Positions 45,742 through 54,916 are shown, counted from the stretch's first letter. The stretch is DNA of 64,000 nt from Desulfovibrio sp. JC022 (GCF_010470665.1 NZ_VOPZ01000007.1:233106-297105); one strand, 5' to 3'. Translations and numbers: made by a program. The notes: generated by a model from the letters alone, not told the origin.

Positions 45742-46893
45742 CTACACCCGTGTTAAGACTTTGAGGATTTCAGCGGGGGTAATGATCTGCCCGTCCACCT
45801 TATTGATGGTCCGCACACTTACCTGACCGTTATTGACTCTTTTCACTTCCCTTGACATCTGTCCCATATTCATTTCCGGGACTACGAGAGTATGCGCCTT
45901 GGCCATAACCCTCTCGGTTGCCTTTCTCGGATAGGGAAACAGGGTTGAAAGCTTGAGCAATCCCGCCTTTACGCCGAGATCGCGAGCCTGTTTGACTGCC
46001 AGCTCCGCAGAACGGGCCACCGTACCGTAAGCAATGACAACCACATCCGCATCCTCAGTATCCACTTCATCCACCAGCTGCACATCGTGCAGAAACTGAT
46101 CGATCTTGCGGAAAAGACGTTCGTTCAATTCGCGAACTTCGTCAGGACGCGAAGTGGGAAAACCGTTGGTGTCATGGGTCAGTCCGGTAACATGGAAACG
46201 GTACCCGGAACCGATGGAAGGCATGGGCGGAACACCGCGCACGGTCTCTTCGTACGGTTTGTACCATTCCGGCGGCATGGTCGGGACAATGCGGTTGAAG
46301 ACCTCAAATTCATCCGGGTTGGGGATGATGATCTTCTCGCGGGTATGGGCGGTAATTTCATCAATAAGTAAAATTACCGGGGTGCGGTATTTCTCCGCAA
46401 GGTTGAAAGCCTCAATAGTATTATCAAGACATTCCTGAACATTGGAAGCAGAAAGGACAATGATGGAATGGTCACCGTGGGTACCCCAGCGAGCCTGCTG
46501 CACATCGCCCTGAGCCGGGGAGGTGGGAAGACCGGTACTGGGACCGCCGCGCATGACGTTGACGATCACCAGCGGGGTTTCGGTGATACATCCGTATCCC
46601 AGATGCTCCTGCATGAGCGAAAAACCGGGACCGGAGGTTGCGGTCATGGCTTTCCTACCAGCCAGTGACGCACCTATGACTGAACCGAGTCCGGCGATCT
46701 CATCTTCCATCTGGACAAATGAGCCGTTGGGAATCAGCGGTAATCTCTGAGCCATGATCTCCATAATCTCCGAAGAAGGAGTAATGGGATACCCGCCGTA
46801 AAAGGTACAGCCCGCTAAAAGCGCACCTTCGACAACAGCCTCGTTGCCCAGAGCGAAAATCTCTTTGTTTCTTTTTTTTCTAGGTCTGGCCAT
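45742..46893 (-). CDS. korA: 2-oxoacid:ferredoxin oxidoreductase, alpha subunit
   Basis: A 383-residue alpha subunit. GNEAVVEGALLAGCTFYGGYPITPSSE (block), QMEDEIAGLGSVIGASLAG and RGGPSTGLPTSPAQGDVQQA are the expected blocks. The N-terminal gamma-like domain seen in fused forms is absent, since korC is separate. The GDVQQARWGTHGD signature resembles 2-oxoglutarate rather than pyruvate enzymes, but the substrate is inferred. It lies 11 bp after korD. Confidence 0.93.
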   Translation of the reverse strand: MARPRKKRNKEIFALGNEAVVEGALLAGCTFYGGYPITPSSEIMEIMAQRLPLIPNGSFVQMEDEIAGLGSVIGASLAGRKAMTATSGPGFSLMQEHLGYGCITETPLVIVNVMRGGPSTGLPTSPAQGDVQQARWGTHGDHSIIVLSASNVQECLDNTIEAFNLAEKYRTPVILLIDEITAHTREKIIIPNPDEFEVFNRIVPTMPPEWYKPYEETVRGVPPMPSIGSGYRFHVTGLTHDTNGFPTSRPDEVRELNERLFRKIDQFLHDVQLVDEVDTEDADVVVIAYGTVARSAELAVKQARDLGVKAGLLKLSTLFPYPRKATERVMAKAHTLVVPEMNMGQMSREVKRVNNGQVSVRTINKVDGQIITPAEILKVLTRV

Positions 46894-46904
46894 GGAAATT
46901 CACC

Positions 46905-47234
46905 TTATTCCTTTTTTTTACCGGAACCGGTTTTTTCCGCAGCACCGCCGGAAGCGGCGGGCCTGTCGGTTCTCCGGGCGGCCTTCTCAAGGACAGCCCT
47001 GCATACCGCAGGAATCTCGTCATCAACCTTCGGTCGAACCATAATTGCGAAATCCGGGCAATGCAGCTCACAGAATCCACAATTTATACATTCTTCCTCC
47101 CGGATGACGACCGCTTTACCCTGATCGTTCAATTCCATGACCTTTGCCGGACAGAAAGCTGCGCAGATGCCGCATCCCTTACACCAATCCGGAAAAATCG
47201 TAACCGTGCTATTTCCCTTGCGTTTGACACTCAT
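46905..47234 (-). CDS. korD: 2-oxoacid:ferredoxin oxidoreductase, ferredoxin-like delta subunit
   Basis: A 109-residue protein with two 4Fe-4S motifs: CKGCGICAAFCP (about 18-29) and CINCGFCELHCP (about 49-60). It passes electrons from the catalytic subunits to ferredoxin. A basic, Ala/Gly-rich tail follows. It is first in korDABC. Confidence 0.93.
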   Translation of the reverse strand: MSVKRKGNSTVTIFPDWCKGCGICAAFCPAKVMELNDQGKAVVIREEECINCGFCELHCPDFAIMVRPKVDDEIPAVCRAVLEKAARRTDRPAASGGAAEKTGSGKKKE

Positions 47235-47514
47235 AACCTGATCCAGGTTGAGGGTAACTAAAATAACCCGTTTCTTTTCTCCCCTTGAAACGGATCAACC
47301 TTGCCGACAGCCTCTGTAAACTTTTATTTTTACTGGGCCTAAATTCGGCCCTAGCATGCTAATACCGCACATGCAACAGGAATCGGAACTTTTATGGCAA
47401 TATTATAAAATAAGACGATCTTAATTGACATGAATATGCTTTGCATTTAAATTATGAAATAATGGAATTTTGCGTCTAATGCAAAGTTGATTGATTGCAC
47501 AATCACATGTCTTT
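47235..47514. other. Intergenic region upstream of korD
   Basis: No gene found. AT-rich. It contains a GGGCC/GGCCC hairpin around 47336-47352 that lies upstream of korD and may be regulatory. No sigma-54 promoter of the TGGCAC-N5-TTGC form is visible on the korD side. Confidence 0.4.
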
Positions 47515-47550
47515 ACCCAAAAAAAGAGCCGACACTAGGTCGACTCATGC
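47515..47550 (-). terminator. Terminator of the GGDEF/EAL gene
   Basis: On the minus strand, GAGTCGAC and GTCGGCTC (one mismatch; 47526-47546) form a stem that continues straight into seven T. Confidence 0.75.
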
Positions 47551-47665
47551 ATTTTTTTTATCTCTGCATATTCGTATCAGAACCACAAACATCATTGCCT
47601 ATCTAAGAACATACAATTTTACTGCGAATACCAATAAAAAAACATCCACACCAAGATCATTTCCA

Positions 47666-50482
47666 TCAGTTCAATTGAATCTCATCCTTGAAATAAGACT
47701 CAATCTTCATGCGGCTGATCGGCCTTGAGAAGAGATACCCCTGCCCGAATTCACAGCCGAGATCACGCAAAACATCCTGCTGCTCGATCTCCTCTACGCC
47801 TTCAGCAACAACGTTCAGACCGAGGTTATGGGCCAGATTAATAATAGCTTTGACAATCTCAAGGTTCTCAGATGACTCATGCATCTTACGCACAAAACTG
47901 AGGTCAATCTTAAGCTGGTCAAGGGGGAATTCCTGCAAATTACTCATGGACGAATACCCTGTACCGAAATCATCAATGGAAACCAGAACTCCCGCGGATT
48001 TAAGCCGGTTAAGCATATCTACTGACTGCTTGGCGCGTTCCATAATTGCTGTTTCTGTAATTTCGATTTTCAAATTCCGGGCCGGGAGATCAAATTCACT
48101 CAGCTTGGAAAGAATATTATCCACCAGTGCCGGCTGGGAGAATTGACGGGGAGAAATATTTATGGACATCATCATATCGCTGGCGGACTCATAATTAGCC
48201 TGCCAACTCTTCATCTGCCGGCAAGCCTCACTGACAACCCAGCTCCCCAGCTCAAAAATAAGCCCGGACTCTTCAGCCATGGGGATAAATTCACCCGGCA
48301 TTACCAGTCCGCGACGGGGATGCTCCCAGCGGATAAGTGCTTCAAAACCGACAACACTCTGATCTTTAAGCGAGTAAATAGGCTGGTAATCCAGATAAAG
48401 CTCTTCACCTGACAGCATAGCCGCACGAAGATCACTCTCCAGCTGCATGGCCTGAACAGCCTCTTCAAGCATCCTCTTGTTGAAAACCTTGATCCTGTCC
48501 CTACCGGACTCTTTTGCCTGATGCATTGCAACATTGGCATTCTGGATGATCTCTTCAGGCTTGTCGTATTCGGTGGGACTGAGCAGCACACCATAACTGG
48601 CGGCAATATTAATTTTATGCCCCTCAATCACAGCGGGATCATTCAAGCAATCGCGAATGCGGCGCACAATGCGGATACCTTCGCGCGGGGAAGCCAGTTC
48701 CTCAAGCACCACAATAAACTCATCACCACCGAAACGGGAAACCGTATCCAGCTCACGAATGGTTTGGAGCAGCCGCTTGGAAACTTCCACTAAAAGCTTA
48801 TCCCCAATATTATGGCCGAGGCTGTCATTAATAATCTTGAAACGATCAAGATCCATAAAGACAACTGCAAAGTAATAATTATCCCGGCGGCGGGAACGCT
48901 CGACAGCCTGAAGGATACGGTCACAACACAGGGTGCGGTTGGCCAGCCCGGTGAGCGGATCATGCAGGGCTTCGTATTGAAGCTGCTTTTCCATGAACTT
49001 ACGCTTGGTAATGTCACGCAGAGAAAGCCTCAGACCAAGCGAGGTGCCGTCATCAGCAAAAACCTGATGCCCGGTAAGTGAAACCCAGCGCAGCAGCCCG
49101 TCCCGGCGAAAAAGACGCATGTCAGTCCCATCAGGCGAGGGAAAAGTTCCCCGCAAAGCCTTCTGCCAGTATTCCCGGTCATTTTTGTGCAGAATATGTT
49201 CAACCCGGACCGGCCCTTCCATGAAATACGCTTTGGGGTAGCCGGAAATGCGTTCACATGACGGACTTACATACTTGACCGCTCCGGTAGGCCCGATCCA
49301 CATTTCCCAGTCAAATGTGTATTCCGCGATGGTCCGGTACTCCTCTTCAGACGCACGCAGGGCCTTTTCCATCATTTTATAGCTGGATACATCAGTAACA
49401 AATGCGAAAGTCAATTTTACATTGTCGCTTTCAAAAAGATTGGTGGCATTGACAAAAATATCAACTTCACGACCATTGCTGTTTACAAAACTGAGTTCGA
49501 ATTTGTGAGCATGACCATCGTTATTCTTAAACCGCTCAACCGCTACATCCCCTAGGATCGCTCCGACCTCAACCCCGAGCATTTCTTCCCGGTTAAGACC
49601 GATCATGGTGCAGAATGCAGGGTTAACGTCAAGCAGCACCAGAGACTCATCAATCATGAAAAAGCCTTCAGCAGTGGTTTCCACCAGTGCCCGATACCTT
49701 TTTTCACTCTTCACAAGTGAACGGGCGGCTTTTTCACGCATATGAACCTCACCCTGCAAGACCTTGTTAACTTCCTCCAGCCTACTTTCGCGACTGGCAA
49801 TTTCCTCGGTCATACGGTTGAAGCGGGAGCCGATCTCAAGCAATTCTATGTATTGAAACTCATCAAATCGATAAGAAAAATCACCCATGGCAACTTTATC
49901 CATCCCCTTGCGCAATCTGGCTATGGGGTTACGGATAAAATAATCCATTAAAAATCCGGTAATTATATAGATAACTGCCACAGAGGTAAGAAAGGTCAGA
50001 CTTGAAACAAACAAGATCCAGTCAAGATTACGACGATAGATCCTGCTGCTGAGTTCCATACGGATAGAGCCGATTTTTTCTTTGGAAATATAGAGATCAC
50101 GCACACGGACAATGGGATTATCATCCTCTTCTCCGGGACGGACAAAATTAAAGAGGACCTCACCATTCATGTCGATGATTTTAAGCTTTGAAAACTGCTC
50201 ATTCTGGGTATAGGCACAGCATACATGCTTGAGCGAGCCCATATCAAAATTCCAGATAGGGAATGTTACAGACTTGGCAAGCTGCTCAATATAATTATCA
50301 GCCTTATCCTCGTACTCCTGCCGCAACATCTTCGAACGACCGAAATACTCATAAGCAGTAACCAGTCCGATAATTATGGCAAGTGCGAAAACAAGACAGG
50401 CTGAAAGATCACGGGAAATAGATCTCTCACCCTTTTTGAATTTTAAAAAAGATCTTTTTGAAGCGGCCTTATTATCAGACAT
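47666..50482 (-). CDS. PAS-containing diguanylate cyclase/phosphodiesterase
   Basis: A 938-residue membrane protein for c-di-GMP turnover. Two membrane helices (about 28-48 and 160-185) frame a periplasmic sensor, followed by HAMP (about 185-235), two PAS domains (about 265-375 and 385-500), GGDEF (about 505-665, motif SRFGGDEF near 585, with RELD five residues upstream as the product-inhibition site) and EAL (about 680-930, motif FEALIRWEHP near 714). Both catalytic motifs look intact, so it may be bifunctional. It is monocistronic and ends at its own terminator. Confidence 0.94.
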   Translation of the reverse strand: MSDNKAASKRSFLKFKKGERSISRDLSACLVFALAIIIGLVTAYEYFGRSKMLRQEYEDKADNYIEQLAKSVTFPIWNFDMGSLKHVCCAYTQNEQFSKLKIIDMNGEVLFNFVRPGEEDDNPIVRVRDLYISKEKIGSIRMELSSRIYRRNLDWILFVSSLTFLTSVAVIYIITGFLMDYFIRNPIARLRKGMDKVAMGDFSYRFDEFQYIELLEIGSRFNRMTEEIASRESRLEEVNKVLQGEVHMREKAARSLVKSEKRYRALVETTAEGFFMIDESLVLLDVNPAFCTMIGLNREEMLGVEVGAILGDVAVERFKNNDGHAHKFELSFVNSNGREVDIFVNATNLFESDNVKLTFAFVTDVSSYKMMEKALRASEEEYRTIAEYTFDWEMWIGPTGAVKYVSPSCERISGYPKAYFMEGPVRVEHILHKNDREYWQKALRGTFPSPDGTDMRLFRRDGLLRWVSLTGHQVFADDGTSLGLRLSLRDITKRKFMEKQLQYEALHDPLTGLANRTLCCDRILQAVERSRRRDNYYFAVVFMDLDRFKIINDSLGHNIGDKLLVEVSKRLLQTIRELDTVSRFGGDEFIVVLEELASPREGIRIVRRIRDCLNDPAVIEGHKINIAASYGVLLSPTEYDKPEEIIQNANVAMHQAKESGRDRIKVFNKRMLEEAVQAMQLESDLRAAMLSGEELYLDYQPIYSLKDQSVVGFEALIRWEHPRRGLVMPGEFIPMAEESGLIFELGSWVVSEACRQMKSWQANYESASDMMMSINISPRQFSQPALVDNILSKLSEFDLPARNLKIEITETAIMERAKQSVDMLNRLKSAGVLVSIDDFGTGYSSMSNLQEFPLDQLKIDLSFVRKMHESSENLEIVKAIINLAHNLGLNVVAEGVEEIEQQDVLRDLGCEFGQGYLFSRPISRMKIESYFKDEIQLN

Positions 50483-50598
50483 ACTTTATTGCACCAGAAG
50501 TAGCGTTAACACTCGAAAAACAAGCAGAATTGATTACAACATTGTTTTCACAATTAACTTTCAAAGTCTATAATTAATAATATTTTGCTAAAAAAATA

Positions 50599-51273
50599 TC
50601 ATATTTCACCGGAAAGGCTGCGCTCGGCAAGAACCACTTCGGCAAGAGCGTTGATGACACAAGCGGCAAGAGCCGACCCGCCCTTCCTGCCTTCAATGGC
50701 AATAAAGGGAATTCTCCCGCAATTCATCAGCATGGCTTTTGACTCCGCTGCATTAACAAATCCCACAGGCATACCGACCACCAATGCAGGAGGGGCCATC
50801 CTGCCCTCCTCCACCAGATTGACAAGGCGTATAAGTGCCGTGGGCGCATTACCTATAACATGAATCCCCGGTTTCAAGGACTCAGCAGCCAATTCAAGTG
50901 CAGCGTGCGCTCTGGTTGTCGAATTCTTTTTAGCGGAAGCGATAACTTGCGGGTCATTCATAAGGCAACGCACATTGCAATCAAGTGGGGTCATCCTGCG
51001 CATGGGAATTCCACAACGGGCCATCTCGGTATCAGTGACAATAGTACAGCCGGACCGCAAGGCATCAAGGCCGGAAACAACAGCTTCCGGATGAAAACGC
51101 ACAAGGTCAATCAATTCAAAATCAGCAGTAGTATGGACCATGCGCCTTGCAATCTGCCATTCGATACCATCGAATTTTCGTGGTTCCGGGACTTCGGAAT
51201 CAATAATTTCAAAAGACTTTTTTTCAATATCACCGGGCTTTGCCACGGTCATTAATTCTATTTTCCCGGACAA
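50599..51273 (-). CDS. cbiC: Precorrin-8X methylmutase
   Basis: Converts (cobalt-)precorrin-8 to (hydrogen)cobyrinate by moving a methyl group during cobalamin synthesis. The 224 residues include the catalytic His in RRMVHTTADFE, TDTEMARCGIP, NAPTALIRLV and VGMPVGFVNAAESK, all typical. It lies 3 bp after deoC. No other cobalamin gene is in the window. Confidence 0.94.
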   Translation of the reverse strand: MSGKIELMTVAKPGDIEKKSFEIIDSEVPEPRKFDGIEWQIARRMVHTTADFELIDLVRFHPEAVVSGLDALRSGCTIVTDTEMARCGIPMRRMTPLDCNVRCLMNDPQVIASAKKNSTTRAHAALELAAESLKPGIHVIGNAPTALIRLVNLVEEGRMAPPALVVGMPVGFVNAAESKAMLMNCGRIPFIAIEGRKGGSALAACVINALAEVVLAERSLSGEI

Positions 51274-51276
51274 GAA

Positions 51277-51930
51277 TTATCTCCTTATAATTGCAAGGGA
51301 CGATGAAGTACCGATCCTGCTGGCTCCGGCCTGCAAAAATTCCTGAGCCTGTTCGTATGTTTTAATTCCCCCGCTGGCCTTTACTCCGATATCATCGCCC
51401 ACAACAGAACGCATAAGCTTGATATCCTCCACGCAGGCACAACCGGGAGCGAATCCGGTGCACGTTTTAACAAAAGAGGCCCCTGCTGTCACCGCAAGAT
51501 CACAGGCAAGCTTTTTCTGATCATCATCAAGCAATCCGGTTTCAATAATGGCTTTTACAGGTACGCCATCGGCTCCTTCAACGGTCATAAAAATATCATT
51601 CAGAAATGCCTTACGGTCACCCGCTTTCAGCGCACCGATATTGACCACCATGTCCAGCTCACACGCGCCCTTTTCCACTGCACGCATGGCTTCAAGCATC
51701 TTTACTTCAGGCAATGTTGCTCCAGAAGGAAAACCGATGACAGAACAGACTATGGGATTTTCTGCTGCAAGCAGTTCCGCCGCTCTGGCAATATGCGAGG
51801 GGTGAACACAGACAGATGCAAAATTATACTCTATTGCCTCCCGGCAGAGCTGCTCGATATCCGCAGGAACTGCTGATATATTGAGTAAAGTGTGATCAAT
51901 GCACGATGCCAGTTTATCTATTTTGTCCAT
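51277..51930 (-). CDS. deoC: Deoxyribose-phosphate aldolase
   Basis: Cleaves 2-deoxyribose 5-phosphate to glyceraldehyde-3-phosphate and acetaldehyde. The TIM barrel of 217 residues has ASCIDHTLLN, VIGFPSGA, ELDMVVNIGALK, the Schiff-base lysine block FVKTCTGF (Cys where Ser is more usual) and VKASGGIKTYEQA. It appears co-transcribed with cbiC, an odd pairing of nucleoside catabolism with cobalamin synthesis. Confidence 0.94.
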   Translation of the reverse strand: MDKIDKLASCIDHTLLNISAVPADIEQLCREAIEYNFASVCVHPSHIARAAELLAAENPIVCSVIGFPSGATLPEVKMLEAMRAVEKGACELDMVVNIGALKAGDRKAFLNDIFMTVEGADGVPVKAIIETGLLDDDQKKLACDLAVTAGASFVKTCTGFAPGCACVEDIKLMRSVVGDDIGVKASGGIKTYEQAQEFLQAGASRIGTSSSLAIIRR

Positions 51931-52174
51931 ATCCGCCTCCCGGCTTAAATTAAAAAAAACAACCCTTGCTTCAGATACAGCAAAAACAGCAGAACCTGAA
52001 ACAAGAGCATACTTCCCATTAGAATGACATTAAGCGAATTAGAAAAAACGGTCAATCAATCGCCCGCAAACAACCTCCCAATTTTTTTTTGAGTACACAT
52101 AATTGGCATCCTTCTTTTTCTGAATCACTCGAAATTTCTACTTTTTCTTAATATAAATGACATTGTGCCGCATA

Positions 52175-52209
52175 AGAAAAGCCCCTCGCAACATCGTTGC
52201 AAGGGGCTT
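52175..52209 (-). terminator. tRNA-Ser terminator, copy A
   Basis: AAGCCCCTCGCAAC (52179-52192) pairs with GTTGCAAGGGGCTT (52196-52209), one mismatch. The minus strand continues into TTTTC. Confidence 0.8.
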
Positions 52210-52222
52210 TATAAATTCAAGC

Positions 52223-52312
52223 TGGCGGAGAGGAGAGGATTCGAACCTCCGATAGCGTTAACTATACACGCTTTCCAGGCGTGCTCCTTAAGCCGGACTC
52301 GGACACCTCTCC
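52223..52312 (-). tRNA. tRNA-Ser(GGA), copy A
   Basis: 90 nt including an encoded CCA. Acceptor stem GGAGAGG/CCTCTCC, anticodon stem CACGC/GCGTG with loop CTGGAAA (anticodon GGA, reading UCC/UCU), a long class II variable arm (TATAG...CTATC) and a T arm with TTCGAAT. An identical gene lies at 54930-55019. Confidence 0.97.
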
Positions 52313-52464
52313 GCTTGGGTGAAAAAAAGTGTTTAGCTAAATCAGACTTACTTGGCAAGCACTTTTTTGAATTATTTTGAATTAAACTTAAATTTTACTG
52401 ATTTACAAAGTTCTCAGCCCTAAATCCAAGCTATTTCTCCATATAAAACGAACTTCACTGCAAT

Positions 52465-52551
52465 CTAGATCATGATTATTACTAACGGCACGGCGATGCC
52501 GCCAAGAATAAAACCTCTCCAGAAATCAGACAACCTGCTCCATATTTTCAT
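52465..52551 (-). CDS. Possible 28-residue membrane peptide
   Basis: A short frame with a good ribosome site (GGGAGAG a few bases before ATG 52551) encodes a basic start (MKIWSRLSDFWRG) and one hydrophobic helix (FILGGIAVPLVIIMI). It lies in the otherwise empty 400-bp gap after tRNA-Ser. Such small inner-membrane peptides exist widely, but without homologues this remains a guess. Confidence 0.35.
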   Translation of the reverse strand: MKIWSRLSDFWRGFILGGIAVPLVIIMI

Positions 52552-52713
52552 CAGCTCTCCCTATATCATCTTTATATCGACCATCGATAATAAACTTTAT
52601 CCGATCTATACGGACTTAAAAGATATTAATTTGAGATAAAAGAGAAAAGCAACTCTTTATGGAATTAACTTTAAGAATAAGTTAACGTTCTACGAAACCA
52701 GAGGAGCTTAATA

Positions 52714-53736
52714 ATGAACCGCATAAGTAGAGTTTTATTATTATTTATCTTTTCCTTTCTGAGCTTAACATCATTTTCATTTGCAACAGACATGTCCCAA
52801 GGACTCCAATGCCCTCCGGGATGGAATGACAACAGAGCGGCGCGAGGGCATGAGTTAATAAAACAATGCATATCTCCCGCGCAAGACGCATTTATTGAGC
52901 TATACGCCGCCCGAGGGCAGCAGGTACCGCTGGGAAAACTGCTTGATGTGTGGGCGCATGATATGACTAAAGAAGGCCTTCCTTTTCAAAACCTTGTTTC
53001 CGAACAACCGGGCCATATTTCCGGCTACCCTGCTGTAACCCGCTTATATTCTGGACATACCAATAACGGAGCCTATTTTGATTCACAGCTTGTGGCATCT
53101 TACTTCAATGGAGTGAATTACATTTTTCAGGGTCTATCCATGAAAGGCCACGAGCAGGCAAGACGCCAGCTCAGGCATGCCATGAACACATGGTACTATC
53201 CGGGCGCAGGTTCCTCCGATCATGTATCCAACAACCAACAAGGCGGACTTCCGCTAGGCTCTGGCAACTCCGGTCACACCCCCTACGATAATGATCCGTA
53301 TGGAAATACGCAGCAACACGCGAACACTCCCAGCCCCGGAGGTTCTCCTCAGGACAATATTGCTTGGTACTATAGCTTGAGACAGCAGAAAAAAAGATCC
53401 GGTAGTTCCGGAAACTCTGGAAACTACCGTTCAAAGGGAGCGTGCTGGGCTTGGGGACTCTGGAAAAATCCCGCTCGGGGTGAAGTTATAATTCTGCCTG
53501 ACGGTAGAATTGATTTCGGAAACAATATGATTAAAAAATGGGAATTAATAGACCCGTTGTATATCAGTGTTAATCTCCCGGACGGCTCCACCCAGATATG
53601 GACTCACCCGGACTGGAGTCACAAAAAAATTACCAAGGCCAACCAACCTAATTCTGACCCGGTTATGTACCGTAAAAAACATAAAATGTATTACAAGGGA
53701 AAGTTATTTGTCGGATGTACGGGTAATAATGACTGA
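52714..53736 (+). CDS. Unknown secreted protein, two domains with a low-complexity linker
   Basis: A 340-residue protein exported by a Sec signal peptide (FIFSFLSLTSFSFA, cleavage before TDMSQG). An N-terminal alpha/beta domain (about 25-155) is joined by a Gly/Ser/Asn/Pro-rich linker (about 165-235) to a C-terminal domain rich in Trp and Lys (ACWAWGLWKNPARGEVI; IWTHPDWSHKKI). Four cysteines could pair. It starts at ATG 52714 after AGAGGAG. The C-terminal block looks like a beta-rich wall- or lipid-binding module, but I recognise no family. It is in the cassette between duplicated tRNA-Ser genes. Confidence 0.7.
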   Translation: MNRISRVLLLFIFSFLSLTSFSFATDMSQGLQCPPGWNDNRAARGHELIKQCISPAQDAFIELYAARGQQVPLGKLLDVWAHDMTKEGLPFQNLVSEQPGHISGYPAVTRLYSGHTNNGAYFDSQLVASYFNGVNYIFQGLSMKGHEQARRQLRHAMNTWYYPGAGSSDHVSNNQQGGLPLGSGNSGHTPYDNDPYGNTQQHANTPSPGGSPQDNIAWYYSLRQQKKRSGSSGNSGNYRSKGACWAWGLWKNPARGEVIILPDGRIDFGNNMIKKWELIDPLYISVNLPDGSTQIWTHPDWSHKKITKANQPNSDPVMYRKKHKMYYKGKLFVGCTGNND

Positions 53737-53869
53737 CAAATTGATGTTGCCTAAAATTCAAAGAGGATAATTTGCCATCATTGTCGGGGATAGCTTTTAG
53801 GCGTAGAGTTTAACTGGCGGAGATCCTGACGGTCCGAATATGGCGTATGCGCGTCAAAAGGAGCATCAA

Positions 53870-54103
53870 ATGGCACTTTATCTGATTATTGCAATAGGTG
53901 TTTGTATTTATAATATTAACTGTCGTTCCAAGAACTTAGGAGGCTGCATTATTGCGGGCCTTACATGGCCTGTTACGTTTATCCTCTATCTGTTCACCAT
54001 GGTGACGGGGCGTTCGGCCCTCAATCCAATAACAGGTATGACCAATCGATCTAACGGGCTAGGCAGAGGCCGACAAAGAGACAAAAGAAGAGGACGGCGC
54101 TAG
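53870..54103 (+). CDS. Small membrane protein with an Arg-rich tail
   Basis: 77 residues from ATG 53870, which has AAAAGGAG 6 nt upstream; the longer frame from 53840 has no ribosome site. Two hydrophobic stretches (ALYLIIAIGVCIYNI and GCIIAGLTWPVTFILYLFTMVTG) and a strongly basic end (LGRGRQRDKRRGRR) suggest a two-helix inner-membrane protein with a cytoplasmic nucleic-acid or lipid contacting tail. Family not recognised. It lies in the tRNA-flanked cassette. Confidence 0.55.
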   Translation: MALYLIIAIGVCIYNINCRSKNLGGCIIAGLTWPVTFILYLFTMVTGRSALNPITGMTNRSNGLGRGRQRDKRRGRR

Positions 54104-54150
54104 TAGAAGCACTTATGTATTAAATGACTGCAAAACAACTCATCACTAAG

Positions 54151-54207
54151 AAATCCCCTTGCAAGAACGTTGCAAGGGGATTTTTAAATTCAAGCTGGCG
54201 GAGAGGA
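54151..54207. repeat. Terminator plus tRNA-Ser 3'-end fragment (third copy)
   Basis: A perfect stem AAATCCCCTTGCAA/TTGCAAGGGGATTT (54151-54183) is followed by the same downstream spacer as the real tRNA genes and the last 12 nt of the tRNA (54196-54207, complement of CCA, discriminator and acceptor stem). Similarity then stops. The stem has a T-A pair where the full copies have G-C, so it has changed while keeping its fold. It also serves as terminator for the gene ending at 54103. Confidence 0.75.
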
Positions 54208-54331
54208 TAATTTCACGTGCGGCTACAAGCAATAAAACTATTTTTTTTTAACAGAATAGGCATTAAGATTTGAAAAATTATACCGAATATACAAAAAGAA
54301 CCTTAACAACATTTAAAATCTTGGAAAAATT

Positions 54332-54856
54332 ATGAAAAAAACATTTATTACTGCCTTACTGTCCTTAACTATTACTATTTTTATCTGCGGAGCAGCTTTT
54401 GCTGAAAACACTACTTTTCATGCTCAAGGTAGAACTGTTGCTCCAGGCATTTTCACGTACTTTAAAAACTCCTACAGCTATGCATATACATATATATCAA
54501 TATCAAATATCACCAGCACCCCGGTACAATGCAAAGTAACAATTTATGATCACGAAGGAAACGACCAGACCTCACGTGGCCATGTATATTCTGGAGAGTA
54601 TGTAAACGGCGGCTGGACAGGAGTTGCTGTTAGCGATGGAATATTCGAAATCCCCGCATACGGAACAAGACTCTTTACCATGGACGATAGAACTCAAAAA
54701 TATTCAATCTTTGGTCACGCAACCATTGAATGGAAATCAGAAGACAACAAAATGAGCAAAGCGTTAGTTGCTTCAATGCGCCACTACGGTCACGCCGGAA
54801 GTGCAGGCACAACAAAATCAGGTGGAATCACCATCAACAACGGCCAACCCTTCTAA
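54332..54856 (+). CDS. Unknown secreted protein
   Basis: A 174-residue protein with a Sec signal peptide (MKKTFITALLSLTITIFI, AFA cleavage). The mature part is beta-rich and polar (YAYTYISISNITSTPVQCKVTIYD; IPAYGTRLFTMDD), resembling immunoglobulin-like periplasmic or surface domains. One cysteine only. It has no clear ribosome site and is AT-rich. It lies in the tRNA-flanked cassette. No family recognised. Confidence 0.65.
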   Translation: MKKTFITALLSLTITIFICGAAFAENTTFHAQGRTVAPGIFTYFKNSYSYAYTYISISNITSTPVQCKVTIYDHEGNDQTSRGHVYSGEYVNGGWTGVAVSDGIFEIPAYGTRLFTMDDRTQKYSIFGHATIEWKSEDNKMSKALVASMRHYGHAGSAGTTKSGGITINNGQPF

Positions 54857-54882
54857 GCCTTAAGCGCGCATAAGCAAACACG

Positions 54883-54916
54883 AAAAAGCCCCTCGCAACA
54901 TCGTTGCAAGGGGCTT
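54883..54916 (-). terminator. tRNA-Ser terminator, copy B
   Basis: Same stem as copy A (54886-54899 with 54903-54916), T tail on the minus strand. Confidence 0.8.

Larger units (their letters stand above)
52172..52390. repeat. Segmental duplication, copy A (terminator, tRNA-Ser, promoter)
   Basis: A stretch of about 210 bp covering the tRNA-Ser terminator, the full tRNA and its upstream region recurs at 54887-55100. The tRNA part is identical; the flanks differ by a few bases and one small indel. Confidence 0.85.

Noticed and set aside
53814-53823. Further tRNA-Ser end remnant (TGGCGGAGA)
   Set aside because: Only nine to ten matching bases with no terminator or flanking similarity; chance cannot be excluded.
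54196-54207. Third tRNA-Ser gene
   Set aside because: Only the last 12 nt of the tRNA are present; the body is missing.
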